Below the pieces are notes generated by a model. The model was given only the letters and a program-made list of their open reading frames with translations. It did not search any database and was not told where the DNA came from. The translations under genes were made by a program, and so were the position numbers. A DNA stretch of 64,000 bases from Daldinia sp. FL1419 (taxonomy: Eukaryota > Ascomycota > Sordariomycetes > Xylariales > Hypoxylaceae), in NCBI GenBank assembly GCA_025201765.1, contig MU623353.1, positions 124,001 to 188,000 on the forward strand, written 5' to 3'. Position 1 is the first letter of the stretch; every line of letters begins with the position of its first letter. Positions 46,845-58,900 of this stretch are shown here, piece by piece.

Positions 46845-47587
46845 TTATCGCATCCTTTCTTCCCGTCCATCGAGCCAGCTAGTGCAGTTCACACACCGGA
46901 TCGCCTAGATTAGGCTAGTTAGACCCATCGATCCCTCGTGGCTATCTTAAGGGCAAATCTACGCACCTTTGAGCTAACCGACTTTTTACAATATCGACAT
47001 TTGACGGTATGCTTGATGATGGGGTCGTTTGATATGTACTGGTACAAGCTTGCTAGACCATACAAGGCTAGGCCGACGCCTAAGAAATTAATAACCCGGT
47101 TGAGGAACGCACTAGCTGGCGATGTTAATCGTTGGGAATCCCTTGTCAACAATCGAGGTGCTATGTTGTCCATACCCGTAAGCTAGAACGACGGCCCCGT
47201 CACTCTGCGCTTGTTCCAAGGTATTGTAGCCATCCTCTTCGACGTAATTTGGTCCTGGTCTTAGTACGGCGAACTTCTCGCCCATGTTTCTTCGCAGCGG
47301 GAGGATAATGGAGAGTGGAGGTAAAAGTATATCGCTCACGAGCGAAGTGGTGACGGCTGTAAATGCCGTCGCTAGGCTATCGAGATGAGAGTTAGCTTAA
47401 AGTTCTAAGCTCTAGATGGCTTCACTAACATCAAACCAAATGCAATTTCAAGAATATTCCCCGAAAAAGCGAAATCTATAAAGCCAGAAAAGACACGCCG
47501 AGCTCTTTCCTCTCCTTCTCGGAGTAGAGTCCGCCGTTCCTCTTCCGGCTCGGGGTCTTCTTCGTTAAACTCCCACGGACGAGGCAT
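46845..47587 (-). CDS. Large-conductance mechanosensitive channel, MscL family, with C-terminal zinc ribbon
   Basis: Predicted homopentameric stretch-activated channel. Exons 47587-47430, 47376-47176, 47111-46967 and 46904-46845 give 187 aa. An acidic/basic N-terminus (residues 1-30) is followed by FSGFIDFAFSGNILEIAFGLI and LATAFTAVTTSLVSDILLPPLS. This is the MscL TM1 signature ('F..F...GN...A.G...G.AF......L..D...P'), rebuilt across intron 1. A periplasmic-loop equivalent (PGPNYVEEDGYNTLEQAQSDG) precedes YGAFLNRVINFLGVGLALYGL, the second TM, joined across intron 2. The last intron joins CRYCKKSVSSK to AIRCVNCTSWLDGREE, completing a CxxC...CxxC zinc ribbon. Fungal MscL-like proteins are found among filamentous ascomycetes; the membrane in which they act is not established here. 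Confidence 0.93.
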
Positions 47588-47772
47588 TCTCAAGGGACGA
47601 CGGGTTATACTATATAGATAGGTAGGTATTTGAAGCGATAGGTCACGAATGAGTACCGTTATTTAAAGGTTACTTTGAGAAGACGACAAGAAGCGAGGTT
47701 GCGGGTGGGTTTGGAAGAATAAAATTGCAGATTGCAGGTGGCACGGCGTCGTTTCAAGGTGGGTTCATTATC

Positions 47773-47820
47773 TACCTGCCTACCTAGGTACATAGGTAGA
47801 TACCTAAGGCTAGGTAGGTA
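47773..47820. repeat. TACCTAGGTA palindromic motif cluster
   Basis: tacctgcctacctaggtaca is followed by taggtagatacctaaggc and taggtaggta. One of the densest clusters in the window. Confidence 0.75.
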
Positions 47821-48661
47821 CTCAGCTGGGGTGTACTTTCACGAACTTACCGCGATTAAATTTAACTATCAGAAACCAACACCCAAAGCTGAGAAGGTGC
47901 TCTGGATCCATCAATTTGTTATTGGTCTAGTCATGTTACTTGAGCTTGGAACGGCGTCGTCACATGCACGCCGTATTATTACATCATAGGTTGAAACTAT
48001 TTCTCCCCTCTTTGATAGTAAACAAACAACAATTCTATATAAATCTTAACCTACCTAAGGTTAGGTACCTAGGCATTGAGAAATATTTACCAATCAAATT
48101 CAATAGCTTTAATAGGCACTTTGGGTATCATCGTGTCTTAAGGGTCCTTCCCACGAAACCCCGCCTTACAAGGTATCATATTCTTGTGCTACAATATCAA
48201 GGCTTATTTATTTTTATGGAACTAATAAATCTAAGTAGATAACGTTGCAACATTGAAACATTATTAACAAGTTGTTAGAAGAGAATTCCAACCACTAATA
48301 AAGTTCGACGGGGAGTAATCGTCACGATGGTATACTCATTAAGAAGTACCTATAGCACCAACACTAGTGTAGTTGCCGCCCATCCTCGAGTCATCTACCG
48401 GATATAGGTAGGTAGGTAGCTATCCACTCTGGGCACCCATTGTGGTCCGCTATTTGGGTCGTCAACCCCCCGTGCCGCCGAATCTGTCGCCTAGTGCGGA
48501 GTTTTACTATAATAAATAATTGCAATGCCGAACACCATCTAACGTGTATATTAAGGCCAAGTGTAAATCAACGGCTTCTGGGAGACACTATACGTATAAG
48601 ACCCTTGCAAGAAGCTAATTGGGCTACAACAGACGTATATTGGCCCAATAATAATTTACCA

Positions 48662-48681
48662 ATATATATATATATATATAT
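48662..48681. repeat. (AT)n microsatellite
   Basis: About ten alternating AT units, read directly. Confidence 0.88.
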
Positions 48682-49330
48682 TTCGAGTGTAAGAGCGAAT
48701 GATGAAGCATCGTATTATTATCAAAGTTATTAGAATACTCAAAGACTCTGGAATCACAAAGCTACAGCAATGTTTAACCAGTGGCAGTGGTAACTTTAGT
48801 GGCTTATATCACATTACCCCACTATATTTCACATGCCTTAGGCGTTCTAATTGACTTCCAAGGCCTCTGGAGTTTGGTTCACTTTACCTCGGTGAGCTTC
48901 CCGAAGTAGAAACCCTGATTGGGTCACTTCCTATTCGAAGGAATACGACCCGTCATCGATACAGGCATAATTCCTACATACTGTATGAGCCGTGCTTTGA
49001 CCAATCAACACCTATATCGATCCCATGGCTCTGCTTACGTAGCTCCCAGCTCCCAGCTCCCTGCTCCCTTGCAAGTTGTAACTGGTTACCTACAACTTAC
49101 ACATGTTGCCTCTTGCTCTCAGAACTTCATCTCATCCCAACTCCAACCTAGAACTTAAGAGTACCTAGGTATATACTAAACAGCCCAGACATTCGATAAG
49201 AGGGCATATTGTATATTAGACGTATAAGGGAATTGATCACTTCACCAATCCACCATTTGGCTTATACGTTGCCACCTACAACTAGTAGCTTATAAATCCC
49301 AATTACCCTCAGCATCCACGCCCGACCAAG

Positions 49331-50348
49331 ATGGGGGATATCAGCGTCGTCGAGGGCACATTCGAAGTCAACGGCGCGACCTTACACACCAAGTCATGGC
49401 TCGTAAGCACCTATCCCTCACGAATATCTTCCTGCGTGTGCATCGCACGACTAACACCCAACCCAGCCCTCCACCCCACCCAAAGCCAAACTCGTCGCCG
49501 TCCACGGCTTCAGCGACCACATCGACCGGTACTACTCGCTCTTCCCGTCCCTCGCGCGGCGGGGCATCGCCGTGCTAGGTTTCGACCAGCGCGGCTGGGG
49601 CAAAAGCGTGCGCCGCCCCTCGGACCGCGGACGTACCGGGCCAACGGCCACCGTGCTAGCGGATCTCGCGGCTTTCATCCGGGAGAGAGCCTTCAAGTCA
49701 CCCTCCCCCTCCCCCTCTTCTTCAGACGGCGACGATGTCCCGGTCTTCGTGCTAGGACACTCCATGGGCGGCGGCGAAGTGCTCGCCTTGGCGAGCACAC
49801 CCGCGTACGACGATATCGTGGCTAAAGTCCGCGGCTGGATCCTCGAGGCGCCGTTTCTGGGCTTCGCGCCGGCTGTGCAGCCGCATCGGCTGACGATTGT
49901 ATCGGGCCGTCTGGCGGCGCGCGTGGTGCCGAATTTCACACTCGTCAGGCCCGTTCCTCCGGAGCATTTATGTCGGGACCCAGAGGTACAAGCTAGTCTA
50001 GCAGCAGATCCGCTGTTGCATTACACGGGTACTTTGGAGGGGCTATCGGGGATGATTGATCGCGCGGAGGCTCTAGTCTCGGGGAAGCTGAAGTTACGGC
50101 CAAAAGTACGCGCCGTGTTTTTGGCGCACGGGACGGGGGATATGGTGACAAGCTACGAGCGCGTGAAAGAATGGTGGGAACGGCAGGGGAAGAAAGTCGA
50201 GGATAGCAAGTTCAAGCCGTATGAGGGCTGGGCGCATCAATTACACGCTGATCCCGGAAAGGAGGAGTTTTATCAGGATGTGGGAGATTGGATATTGGAG
50301 AGGGCGGAGAACGACGACGGAGGAAGTAGACCAGAGGCTAAGTTGTGA
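49331..50348 (+). CDS. Alpha/beta hydrolase, monoglyceride-lipase-like (serine aminopeptidase S33 type)
   Basis: Probable serine esterase or lipase. Two exons (49331-49402 and 49467-50348), 317 aa. The N-terminus EGTFEVNGATLHTKSWL is the lid-strand entry typical of monoglyceride lipases. VAVHGFSDHIDRYYSLFPSL carries the oxyanion-hole HG motif, and FDQRGWGKS is the 'D.RG.G.S' strand. The nucleophile elbow GHSMGG has Ser at about residue 123. The acid is in HGTGDMV and the catalytic His in GWAHQLH. A Ser/Pro-rich insertion (SPSPSPSSSDGDD) precedes the nucleophile strand. The exon is noticeably more GC-rich than its surroundings. The natural substrate (monoacylglycerol or other ester) cannot be read from sequence. 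Converges with the Pol X gene. Confidence 0.9.
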
Positions 50349-50931
50349 AGAGTTCAGAAAAAAGAAGACGGGAAAATCGAGTGTATTTAGGATCGGGTGC
50401 AAAGTCGAGTGCTGGCCGCCATAACAGTCCATTTTCACGATAAAGAACAAGCACCTAGACAGGTAGGTGTATGATATGTAGGTACCTAATGTCTAAATAG
50501 GTACCTGTGAAGCATAATAATTAGCTGTGTAGAAATAAATACGAAAAAAAAATGGGTGTATGGACATTTTGGGGCCTTTCGTTTCCTTAGGATATATAAT
50601 ATGCATCTGGTACGCGGATATTTGGAATCATGCTGCTGGGCTCTACGGAGGTTGGTTCGACCAGAGAGATACTCGCGATACCATATTCCCCTTACCAAGT
50701 CTCTATCACCGTATGTTAGTAGCAAGACAATATGTACATCTCATGCAAACACCTGTCTACCAGACAGACAGATAGGTAGGTATTTTCTACTATTATTCCC
50801 AATTATTACTAGCACTAGCAGAGCAAAGCGCACCTGAATTCTCCCTACCGTCATATTCCACGTATAGTATAGCCCATATGCTCTCTCCCATTGGCACTAT
50901 TTTCACCTCTTACACTCCGGCGCTAACGATA
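50349..50931. other. Convergent intergenic spacer
   Basis: 3' ends of the hydrolase and Pol X genes, with TAGGTA motif copies at 50460-50510. No coding signal. Confidence 0.45.
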
Positions 50932-52826
50932 TCATCGCGTACATCTCTCTTCTGGTGGACGCCATTCCAGTCCAAGTTTTTCAAAAACTCGTCTCTCCGC
51001 CGTGAGCATATCTGGAGCCGGGCCATTCGCACCGCTTTCGAGATCCACCCAACTACCGTCCGCTCTACTCCTCACGCCACTACTATCGAACTTGAGGGTC
51101 TTAACATGCTTGCAGTATCTTCGTAGATCTCGCTGGAATGTTGTGCCTCCAGTCCAACCGATTACAGCGCAACCGGCCGTCTTCCATGGACTGATGATTA
51201 TATCAACTCTTCGGTGGGGGTTCGGGTTTTTGGATGATACCGTTTTGTCCCAATGGGGATCCTGCCATACCACTAGGGCTTTATCCAAGGTATCAAATCC
51301 GGAACCCGCCTTACGGTCCTGACCCTTCCATGCTACCGGGGTCTGCCCACGCTCACTATTCTTAGTACTTAAAATAAGCGTATGAGTTATATGGTTGTCC
51401 TTCTCGAGGCTATTGACAATGTCCGCGACGAAGTCAAAGGTAGCAGTTGCGTCTGGATGACTAAGTACAACGTCAACGTCGCCGCTTTCTTTTTTCCCTC
51501 TTCTATAACCTCCTACGATGACCATCTCGAAACCCTTGTGAATCTTATTGGCGTGGCTGAGTATAATCTGTCCGATTTCCTCCACTTCACGGCGTGGTAA
51601 CTTCTCCTGTAGCTCATCGTAGTACTTGACGCCGATTTGTTGGACTCGACTAAGACTGTCCCATCCGTGTTCAATTATGTCGTCTATATCTCGCCATCCT
51701 TTCTTATAGAATTCGCGAGCAGTAGTATCTGCAACGCCCCATATATTGTAAAATGATTGTAGCACAGACATTTTCGGATCCTTCTTGGCATTTTCAACCT
51801 CTTCTAAATAGCCATTCTCTTTCCATTGCTGGTAGAGTATGGCAATCTTCTCGCCACAGCCAGGTAGCCTAGCGACTTCTAAAGCTACAGTTAGGTAAAT
51901 GAAACTGTATTAAGGATTTAAAACCTACCAGATGAATGTGAAATGAGATAGGGGTAAGCTGACAAAGAGGCAATACTTGTAGAGTACGCTCTAATACCTA
52001 TCTTGTCGCCCTCTAATGTTCTCAGTGTCCGGACCTTCTCTAGCTCGTCGATAAAAGAGTTGTTGGGCGGATTTACAGGAGTTGGACGCTGGCAAGAGTA
52101 AGTTGTGTGTAAGTAATTTGGAATGGGTGGCAAGCGCAAGCGACGCTCATGCTCTGATGTCGACTCGTGAGTTAACCCAGGACGCTTCAAAGGGGTAGAC
52201 GTTCTGAAGTGCTGCGAGGCAGACCCAAAAGCATCAGCTCCACCTTCCTGCCGAGCGCGCTTGAGGACATCATCAGCATTTTGCGGGGGTTTTCTAGGCG
52301 TACTCTGCGTCCGACGACCTTGATATACTAAGTAGTTATCTGTGGGGAGTATGGAGTCCTGGGCCAAACAGTCCATAAACCAAGATAACTTAACCACTTT
52401 GATTGTAGAGTCGTCGTCTTCGTCGATAGTATCCCCCAACCCATAGCCCTCACAGCCGGCTCTACTCACATTACTAGTAACGTCACCCAAATTCTCCCCC
52501 TGGGATATGGTTGTCTCTCCACGACCACGCGCGAGTCTAGGGGAAATGGAACTTGAGAGCTTTATTCGCTTCGGTGGCGGAGATAGGTCATCCACCTGGG
52601 TCTCCGGAGTAAGCGGAGAGCCTACAGGTAAATCAACGTCTTCTGTTGGAATGTTCTTGCGCCTCAGTTCAAATTTGGCCCTTTCCCTATTAGATATCTT
52701 GCTGAGGATGATAACAGCTTCGTCAATATCGTGGGTCAAAGTAGGTATCCTACTCTCCAGTTCCGGTAACTTTTCAGGCTCAATATGAGTGGGTAGTAAG
52801 TAGATAGGGGGAAATTTAGGAGACAT
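50932..52826 (-). CDS. Family X DNA polymerase (Pol4 / DNA polymerase lambda type) with N-terminal BRCT region
   Basis: Nuclear gap-filling polymerase for non-homologous end joining and base-excision repair. Exons 52826-51929 and 51884-50932 give 616 aa. The BRCT-like N-terminus, about 1-160, ends in IKVVKLSWFMDCLAQ with its conserved Trp, and is interrupted by a disordered PPPKRIKLSSS segment. After a linker, the 8-kDa/HhH region ALEVARLPGCGEKIA is joined across the intron, and WGVADTTAREFYKKGWRDID is the second HhH. The palm GGYRRGKKESGDVDVV has catalytic Asp at about 435 and 437, and the third Asp (about 527) is in PHRRVDIII. GWTGGTTFQRDLRRYCK is the sugar-selection/nucleotide-binding loop, and the C-terminal LGLEWRPPEER is family-typical. 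All three catalytic carboxylates are present, so it should be active. Confidence 0.94.
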
Positions 52827-54066
52827 TTTATTTACGATGCGTCTGCCATTAACGTCCCTGTGTGCGATGCTCCCGCGGCGTCTATGAGTATGGTGGCCTT
52901 CTGGTGGTATAATGGCTGTTTATGAATGTTTCGAGCACATGTCTACTTACCTACCTAGGACCTTAGGTACCTATGCTATATGCATCACGTAGCTGCTGTA
53001 CCGATACTATTAACGAGATGCGATCCAACTATGCAGGTGACAACCTTATTAATTCGGGGGTTATTATCTTAATCGACATTTTATCTCGTGAGGTTGTTTG
53101 AAACTTCTGGGAGATAATAATAAGAGAGAGTAACTAGCACTCGAGGAAACGTCATCATATGCTATTCGATTTTAAATTGTAATAAGTTACTAAGATAACT
53201 AACTTTAGGTTAATAACATAAACTGCTCTATCCCTTAGAGGGTGAGGTACCTTCTGGAGTTCGTACACAATCGGGATATGACGTCAGCAACAGGAAAATG
53301 AGAGGTACCTAGATTTGAAGTTCGCGCAACCTAATTAAAGATGGAAACCGGGAGCGGATGAATAATTGCCCGATAGATCTAAATGCGGGCCCTGACCAAT
53401 GCTCCATCATTGGTGGCGTGGATGCCGACGGGCTAAGGCGACAAGGGACGAGTTGCTTAGGTTAGTTTAATGTCCATCCTCAATTCCCCAACAGGCCAAA
53501 CACTCTTTTAAAATTTAGACCTTATCAAAACCTCACCAATCGATCAAGGTCGATTATTCCCAGGAGCGCGGAACGACCATTAGGATATCGCAATTCGTAT
53601 AAATTCAAAACATATTACCCGAGGTACCTAGGTAGGCTGGTTGATTGATGGAGATCACATTTGAATTCTAATCCAGCCAGTTTTTTCTTAGTTTTTTTAT
53701 TTTTTTTTTATTTATTTATTTTCCTTTCAAGGTTTCTTGACGAAACATCGCACGGGTCATCGCATCGCATCGCATCACATTGCGCCGCATCTAAATCAAA
53801 CCGAGTCAATCTTTCGCAAGATTTAATACCCGGCAAAAGAAGTTGATAAATAATGGGAGCCATATTAACTCGTTGCCTTACTCACTAATCTTTGTTACTA
53901 AAGGTAGCTTTGTCTGCTACTTATCGTATCTAAACACCCACCACCCGACTTCATCCCCTCCGTCTCCATCGTCCACCTCTCCGCCTCTCCACCACTAATT
54001 CTACTCTTTTCCCCTCTTCTTCTTCTGCTATCTGTCGTGTCCCTTCGTTTCGCATATTCCATCATC
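52827..54066. promoter_or_regulatory. Divergent promoter region of Pol X and TFIIE alpha genes
   Basis: 1.2 kb, AT-rich, with TACCTA/TAGGTA copies at 52950-52974 and 53620-53636, a CATCG pentamer repeat at 53758-53777, and a C/T-rich stretch (53935-54030) just before the TFIIE alpha start. No gene recognised. Confidence 0.5.
53758..53777. repeat. CATCG pentanucleotide repeat
   Basis: Three CATCG units plus a CATCA variant, read directly. Confidence 0.8.
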
Positions 54067-55387
54067 ATGGATATGGTTCAGACATTGCTGCGCTCTGTCG
54101 CGCGCGCTTTCTTGCTCGAGGATGACGAGATCAGATTAGTCCTCATCCTCGACGCAGTAATTCGACATACAACCATACGCGACGATGATTTATCCTATTT
54201 AATGCACCTGAACACAAAAGATTTGCATAGGATATGCGGCAGGCTCAGAGAAGAGCATTTTTTGCAAGTGTATGGCCACCTTTACCGGCCCTTCTTTATT
54301 CGTTAGCACTTGTTAAACTAATCGCTGTTGTCGTAGCCACACGAGACCTGAACTTCGGGAAGGCAAAGATAAACCCCAGAATCGCATCTACTACTACATT
54401 GACTACCGCCAGGCTATCGACGCTATCAAGTACAAGACTTTCCTACTCGACAAGAAGGTTCAAGGCGATGCCACTCCCCAACAGGAGAAGAAGGAATACT
54501 TTTGTCCTCTTTGCAAGGCTGAATGGACTATGCTAGATGTTGTTGACAACAGCGATCCCGTCCGAGGCTTTCTATGCCATCGTTGCAATACTGTCCTGGT
54601 TTTTGACCCCGATCGCGAGGCTGGTGGCCATGAGCTCTCTACTCGACTAAACAATCAAATCAAATTCATTATCGAAGTCCTACCAAAGCTCGATACTATC
54701 GATATTCCCGATGTCGACTTCGAGACCTTATTTTCTCAAGCCACCCCTGTCTACCGTGACCAAGCCAATAAACTCACTCCTTCCACCGTCGTCGATTCCC
54801 TTGTCAAGCCGACTGCCGTTCGGGGTATGGCGAATACCGGCCCACAGAGTATTGCGATTAGCATTACAGATACGGATGGTCCTACCGAAGCCGAGAAGGA
54901 GGCTGAACGCGCTCGCAAAGAGGAAGTGGCTCAAATGAACGCTCTGCCGGAGTGGCATACCCGAAGCACAGTCTCCGGTCTATCATTTGCCGGAGATACC
55001 AAGCCGACTTCGGCAATTAAGACGGATGACAATACTGACAAGAAGTCGGACGAGTTGGTTGGCGATTCTTCACACGACAAGGCTATGGAGGAGTTATTCA
55101 AGAACTTGCAGAAGTCCCAGGCTGAAGAAGCTAGGCGGAAGGCAGAGCAGGAAGCCGAGGAGGAAGAGGAGGAAGAAGAGGAGAGCGAGGATGAAGACGA
55201 AGAGTTTGTGGAAATCTCTGCAAACGTCAGCTCTACTGGCGAGAAACGTCCCGCATCAAGCGGCCCTACTAGCGCTGCTGATACTCCCGCTTCAGACGAT
55301 AGACCTTCGAAGAAGGTCAAGGTGGAAGAACCCGCCAACGGGGGCGAGAGCGAGGACGAAGATGACATGCAATTTGAGGATGTCTAG
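54067..55387 (+). CDS. Transcription initiation factor IIE, alpha subunit (TFA1-like)
   Basis: General RNA polymerase II factor that recruits and regulates TFIIH. Exons 54067-54269 and 54337-55387 give 417 aa; a second in-frame Met is two codons later. The winged-helix domain is at residues 1 to about 110: ARAFLLEDDEIRLVLILDAV, LNTKDLHRICGRLREE, and RIYYYIDYRQAIDAIKYK. The zinc ribbon pairs are YFCPLCKAEW and GFLCHRCNTVL. The C-terminal third is highly acidic (EEEEEEEEESEDEDEEF) and ends in GESEDEDDMQFEDV, as in TFIIE alpha homologues. The intron follows LQV and uses a GTATGG donor; reading through it hits a stop after 11 codons. It converges with Smc1. Confidence 0.95.
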
Positions 55388-55962
55388 GCGGTGGTGATAA
55401 TATTTTATGCGCGTTGGGTTTGCGGGCACTAGGGTAAAAAGGAAAGGGGCATGAGAAGCATTTTAGGAGCGCTTCCATGCAATTACGATACCCTAAGTAT
55501 ATACGTACAAGGAAGGCATAGCGTTTTTGTCTGATTTTTTATTTCCTTTTCGTCTAATTTTGCCTGCTAGAGATAAATTGGGCGAGGCGTCCAAAAACGG
55601 ACAGCAAACAATTGCATTTGGAATTCCAGAACAAATAAAAATCAAAAAGGTCCAAGCCATATCAACTCAAATGAATACGGTACTGATACGATATCTACAC
55701 TTGTTCCGAAGGAATACGTATGGTACAAATGGAGTGTATATGGAATCTTGTCAAAGATATCGATGGTAATTGTAATAATGGCTCGGCAAAGCCTCCTTGT
55801 TCCTAGCCACTAGCTACCGTAGGAGGTAAGAGGTATGATTCGGGACTTCGCCCATCCATGCTTAGACGAACCACCACTCATTACTAGTCAAGTCATTCGT
55901 GAACCCGTCCCTCGTGACATCCCTCCTGTAGAAATATATCTTTCCTATAGACCTGGCTGATT
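55388..55962. other. Convergent intergenic spacer
   Basis: 3' ends of the TFIIE alpha and Smc1 genes. No coding signal. Confidence 0.5.
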
Positions 55963-58900
55963 TTATACGTATTTGCGAAGCTAAGAACGAGGTGTTAGTA
56001 TAATGTGATCCCGAAGAGTCGAGTCTTAAAGCAGGAGAAAAACTTACGTCTAACGTTAGCGTCCTTGAGCTATTCACTTCCTGATCCCTATATACACCGA
56101 CCAGACTCTCACTATCCTGGAAAAGCCCCGTCTTAAGACTGATAACAATAAACTGCATTCCGGGGCCAGCGTGCTCGCGGATGTAGTTCTTGATCTTGTC
56201 AACGTTAGCATTGTCGAGGGCGGCATCGACCTCGTCGAGGACGAAGAAGGGGGAAGGTTGGTAAGAGTGGATAGCGAAGAGCAGAGCTAAGGCGGCCATA
56301 GTCTTCTCACCACCAGACAAATGCTCCATGTCTCGGAAACGCTTCAACGGCGGCATAGCGTGGTACTTGATACCTGATAGGTACGGCTTGTCCGTGTCTT
56401 CTTCGATATCCAAGTAGGCCTGACCACCGAGGGGGTATTGGTCTGAACGCGTGAGGTCCTTGTAGACGTGCTCAATCTGCTCTCGGATGTGTACGAAAGC
56501 CTTGTTGAATAGCTCAAAGCGCTTAGCTTTGATCTCGTCAAAGGCATCCTTGGCAGCTTCGTACGCTGCTTTCGAGTCATTGTAGTCTCTTTCCGTCGCC
56601 TTGAGCCGCGCTTCAACTACTTCCAACCGTTCTATTGCGCGCATATTGGGATTCAGCTTTTCCAACTCCGCAGTAAGTGATGATATCTTCTCCTGTAGCT
56701 TCTCTTCTATGCTTTCATCGTCAGGCTGTCTAGGTTAGTATCCGTAGTCGCCAAATCTAGTAATGATCAAACTCACATTCTTCAGATCATCGTCTAACTG
56801 ATCGAAGTCGACTTCAATACCGTGGTCATCCATAGCATTGTCCATGATGTCGGCGTCTTCGCCATCGTCTATATCCATGGCATCCGGATCTTGATGCAAG
56901 AGGTTGTCTTCATTCGGAAGATTATCAAGGGACCCTGAGGCTAAGGGGATATTAATCTGCTCCAGTCGACATCGTCTCAGTAGAGCAAATTTGCCGGCGC
57001 TATTCCTCTGAACTTCCGTCTCTAGGGCACTAATTGCTTTTTGCCTACTCTCGATATCCTTACTTCGCTTTTGTACTTCCGCCTTGGCTGCGTTGACTTT
57101 CTCGGTACGTTCAGTAAGCTTGGCTTTATATTCATCCAGCTGTTCTTGTAGAGCTGCAAGGTTATCTTGGTCGTTACTCATTGCTTCCTCGATCGCCTTC
57201 TTCTCGGCTCGGTAAGATTTAATATCCTCGGTCAATTGTTTAAGGCGGACCTCAAGGTTGTGAAGCCTGCTCTCGGTGTCTTTATACCTTGATGTCTCCC
57301 AGCTCTTATTGCTTTCCAATCTTGATCTTTGTAAATCAAACTGGGTGCGCTTCTCATGAGCTTCTTGTTCAAGGCTGCCTTGCTGCGCCTCGTAGGCTCG
57401 TATATCTGAATAGCCAAGTCGTTTACAGAAGTCGCCGAAGATCTTGTCTTCCACTTCGGCGATTGCGGCCTTGAATTTCTCAACAGATGCTCGCGTTTTT
57501 TGTAACTTGTTGTCCTCGTCTTTGAACTTCGGTTGCCACTCCTTAAGTTGGCGTTTGGTATGTTCCAGCTCCTTCTTCTTGCTAGCAAGATTCTGGTTAA
57601 AAGCAGCTAGTTCACTGTTGGCAAATGCCAAGCGCTGGTCAAGCCCTGCGAGTTCGTTCTGTAAAGACTCCTCCGCCACACCACGCCGGTCAGCTCGAGG
57701 CAACTTTTCAATTTCATCCCGGAATTTATCTGCCATCTTCTGAAGGTTCTGAACATCATGTTCTTCGAAACGGCGTTTCCCCTTATTCTCTGGGCCCCGT
57801 CCACCGGTCATCAAACCGGCCTTGTGGATAACGAAACCTTCCAGAGTTACAGCCTTGACTTGAATCCTACGCTCGTAGCAAACATGTTTCGCAATATCCA
57901 ACGTGTCACAAACAATAGAACCGCCGCAGGCATACGACATGGCACGCTCAAGAGACGAATCGAAATCGATGGCATCGATCGTCAAGCGGGCACCAGAGAT
58001 GCCCTTAACAGCTGTGTTGACCGCGTTGACTTTGATATTGTCCAAGGGGATAAAAGTCATTGGTGGGAAACGCTGATCCTTCAAATACTGCACACATTCG
58101 ACACCAGTTTTCTCGCTATCCACAATAACTGAGTCGAAATCGCGTCCAAGGGCAGTGATGACGGCTTCGTCAAATTTCTTTTGCTTCGGTTTACATAGCT
58201 CACCGACTCTTCCCTTAACACCAGGGTAGATACGCTTTAGAGAGGTAACCATCTCCTTCACTCGGGCTTCTTTGTCGTTTTGGCGCTTTCCGTCATCTGC
58301 TTCTAATAATTTGCGCAAGACATCTTGCAGCTTCTCGTCGAGTTCTGTCCGTCTCTGATTGGTTCTAACCCTTTCCGACTGTATCTGGTTGAACTCCTTT
58401 TTCTTAGCGTCCATCTCGCTCGAGAGTTGTCTTACGGTAGCTTCAGTGGTACGTTTTCGCTCCTGAATAGCTGCCAATTCGGTCTCTAGCTTTTCTACAG
58501 CAGCTTGGTAGCCATCTACTTTGCCCTTCAAGCTATTTACGGTGACTTCATCGGTTTTTAGCTGGCGATTGAGATTCTCCAACTTGGCTTGATTTTCCGA
58601 GGTCTTGCTCAAAGCTTGCGCTCGAAGAGAATTGTACTCTTTACGATCGGCGTCGCTTAACTCTTTTCCTTGCTGCTTCATAGTCTCTTTCCATTGATCC
58701 TCGAATTGCTTCTGTGCTTTCTGGACTGTGGCCAAATCCTTTTCTATCTTGGCAATCAGTTTGCGCTGTTCGTCGCGTTCTTTCCTGACGCCTTCGATCC
58801 TGCTCCGGATTGTTTCGGCCTGGGAACTTGTCTGCTGCACCTTTTCTTCTATAGGAATAAGGCTGTTTTCCTTCTCCTCGATTTCCTTTTCTTGTCGTTT

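Larger units (their letters stand above)
47588..49330. other. Divergent intergenic region rich in palindromic motifs
   Basis: Promoters of the MscL and hydrolase genes. TACCTAGGTA-type clusters at 47773-47820 and 48405-48421, a (TA)n run at 48662-48681, and short ctcccagctcccagctccc repeats near 49041-49063. No gene recognised. Confidence 0.5.

Noticed and set aside
46919..46966. MscL-like protein appearing to end in a degenerate tail without the second CxxC pair
   Set aside because: A GTGCGT donor at 46966 and a CTAAC-type branch with TAG acceptor at 46905 join CRYCKKSVSSK to AIRCVNCTSW, restoring the zinc ribbon. The tail is intron read-through.
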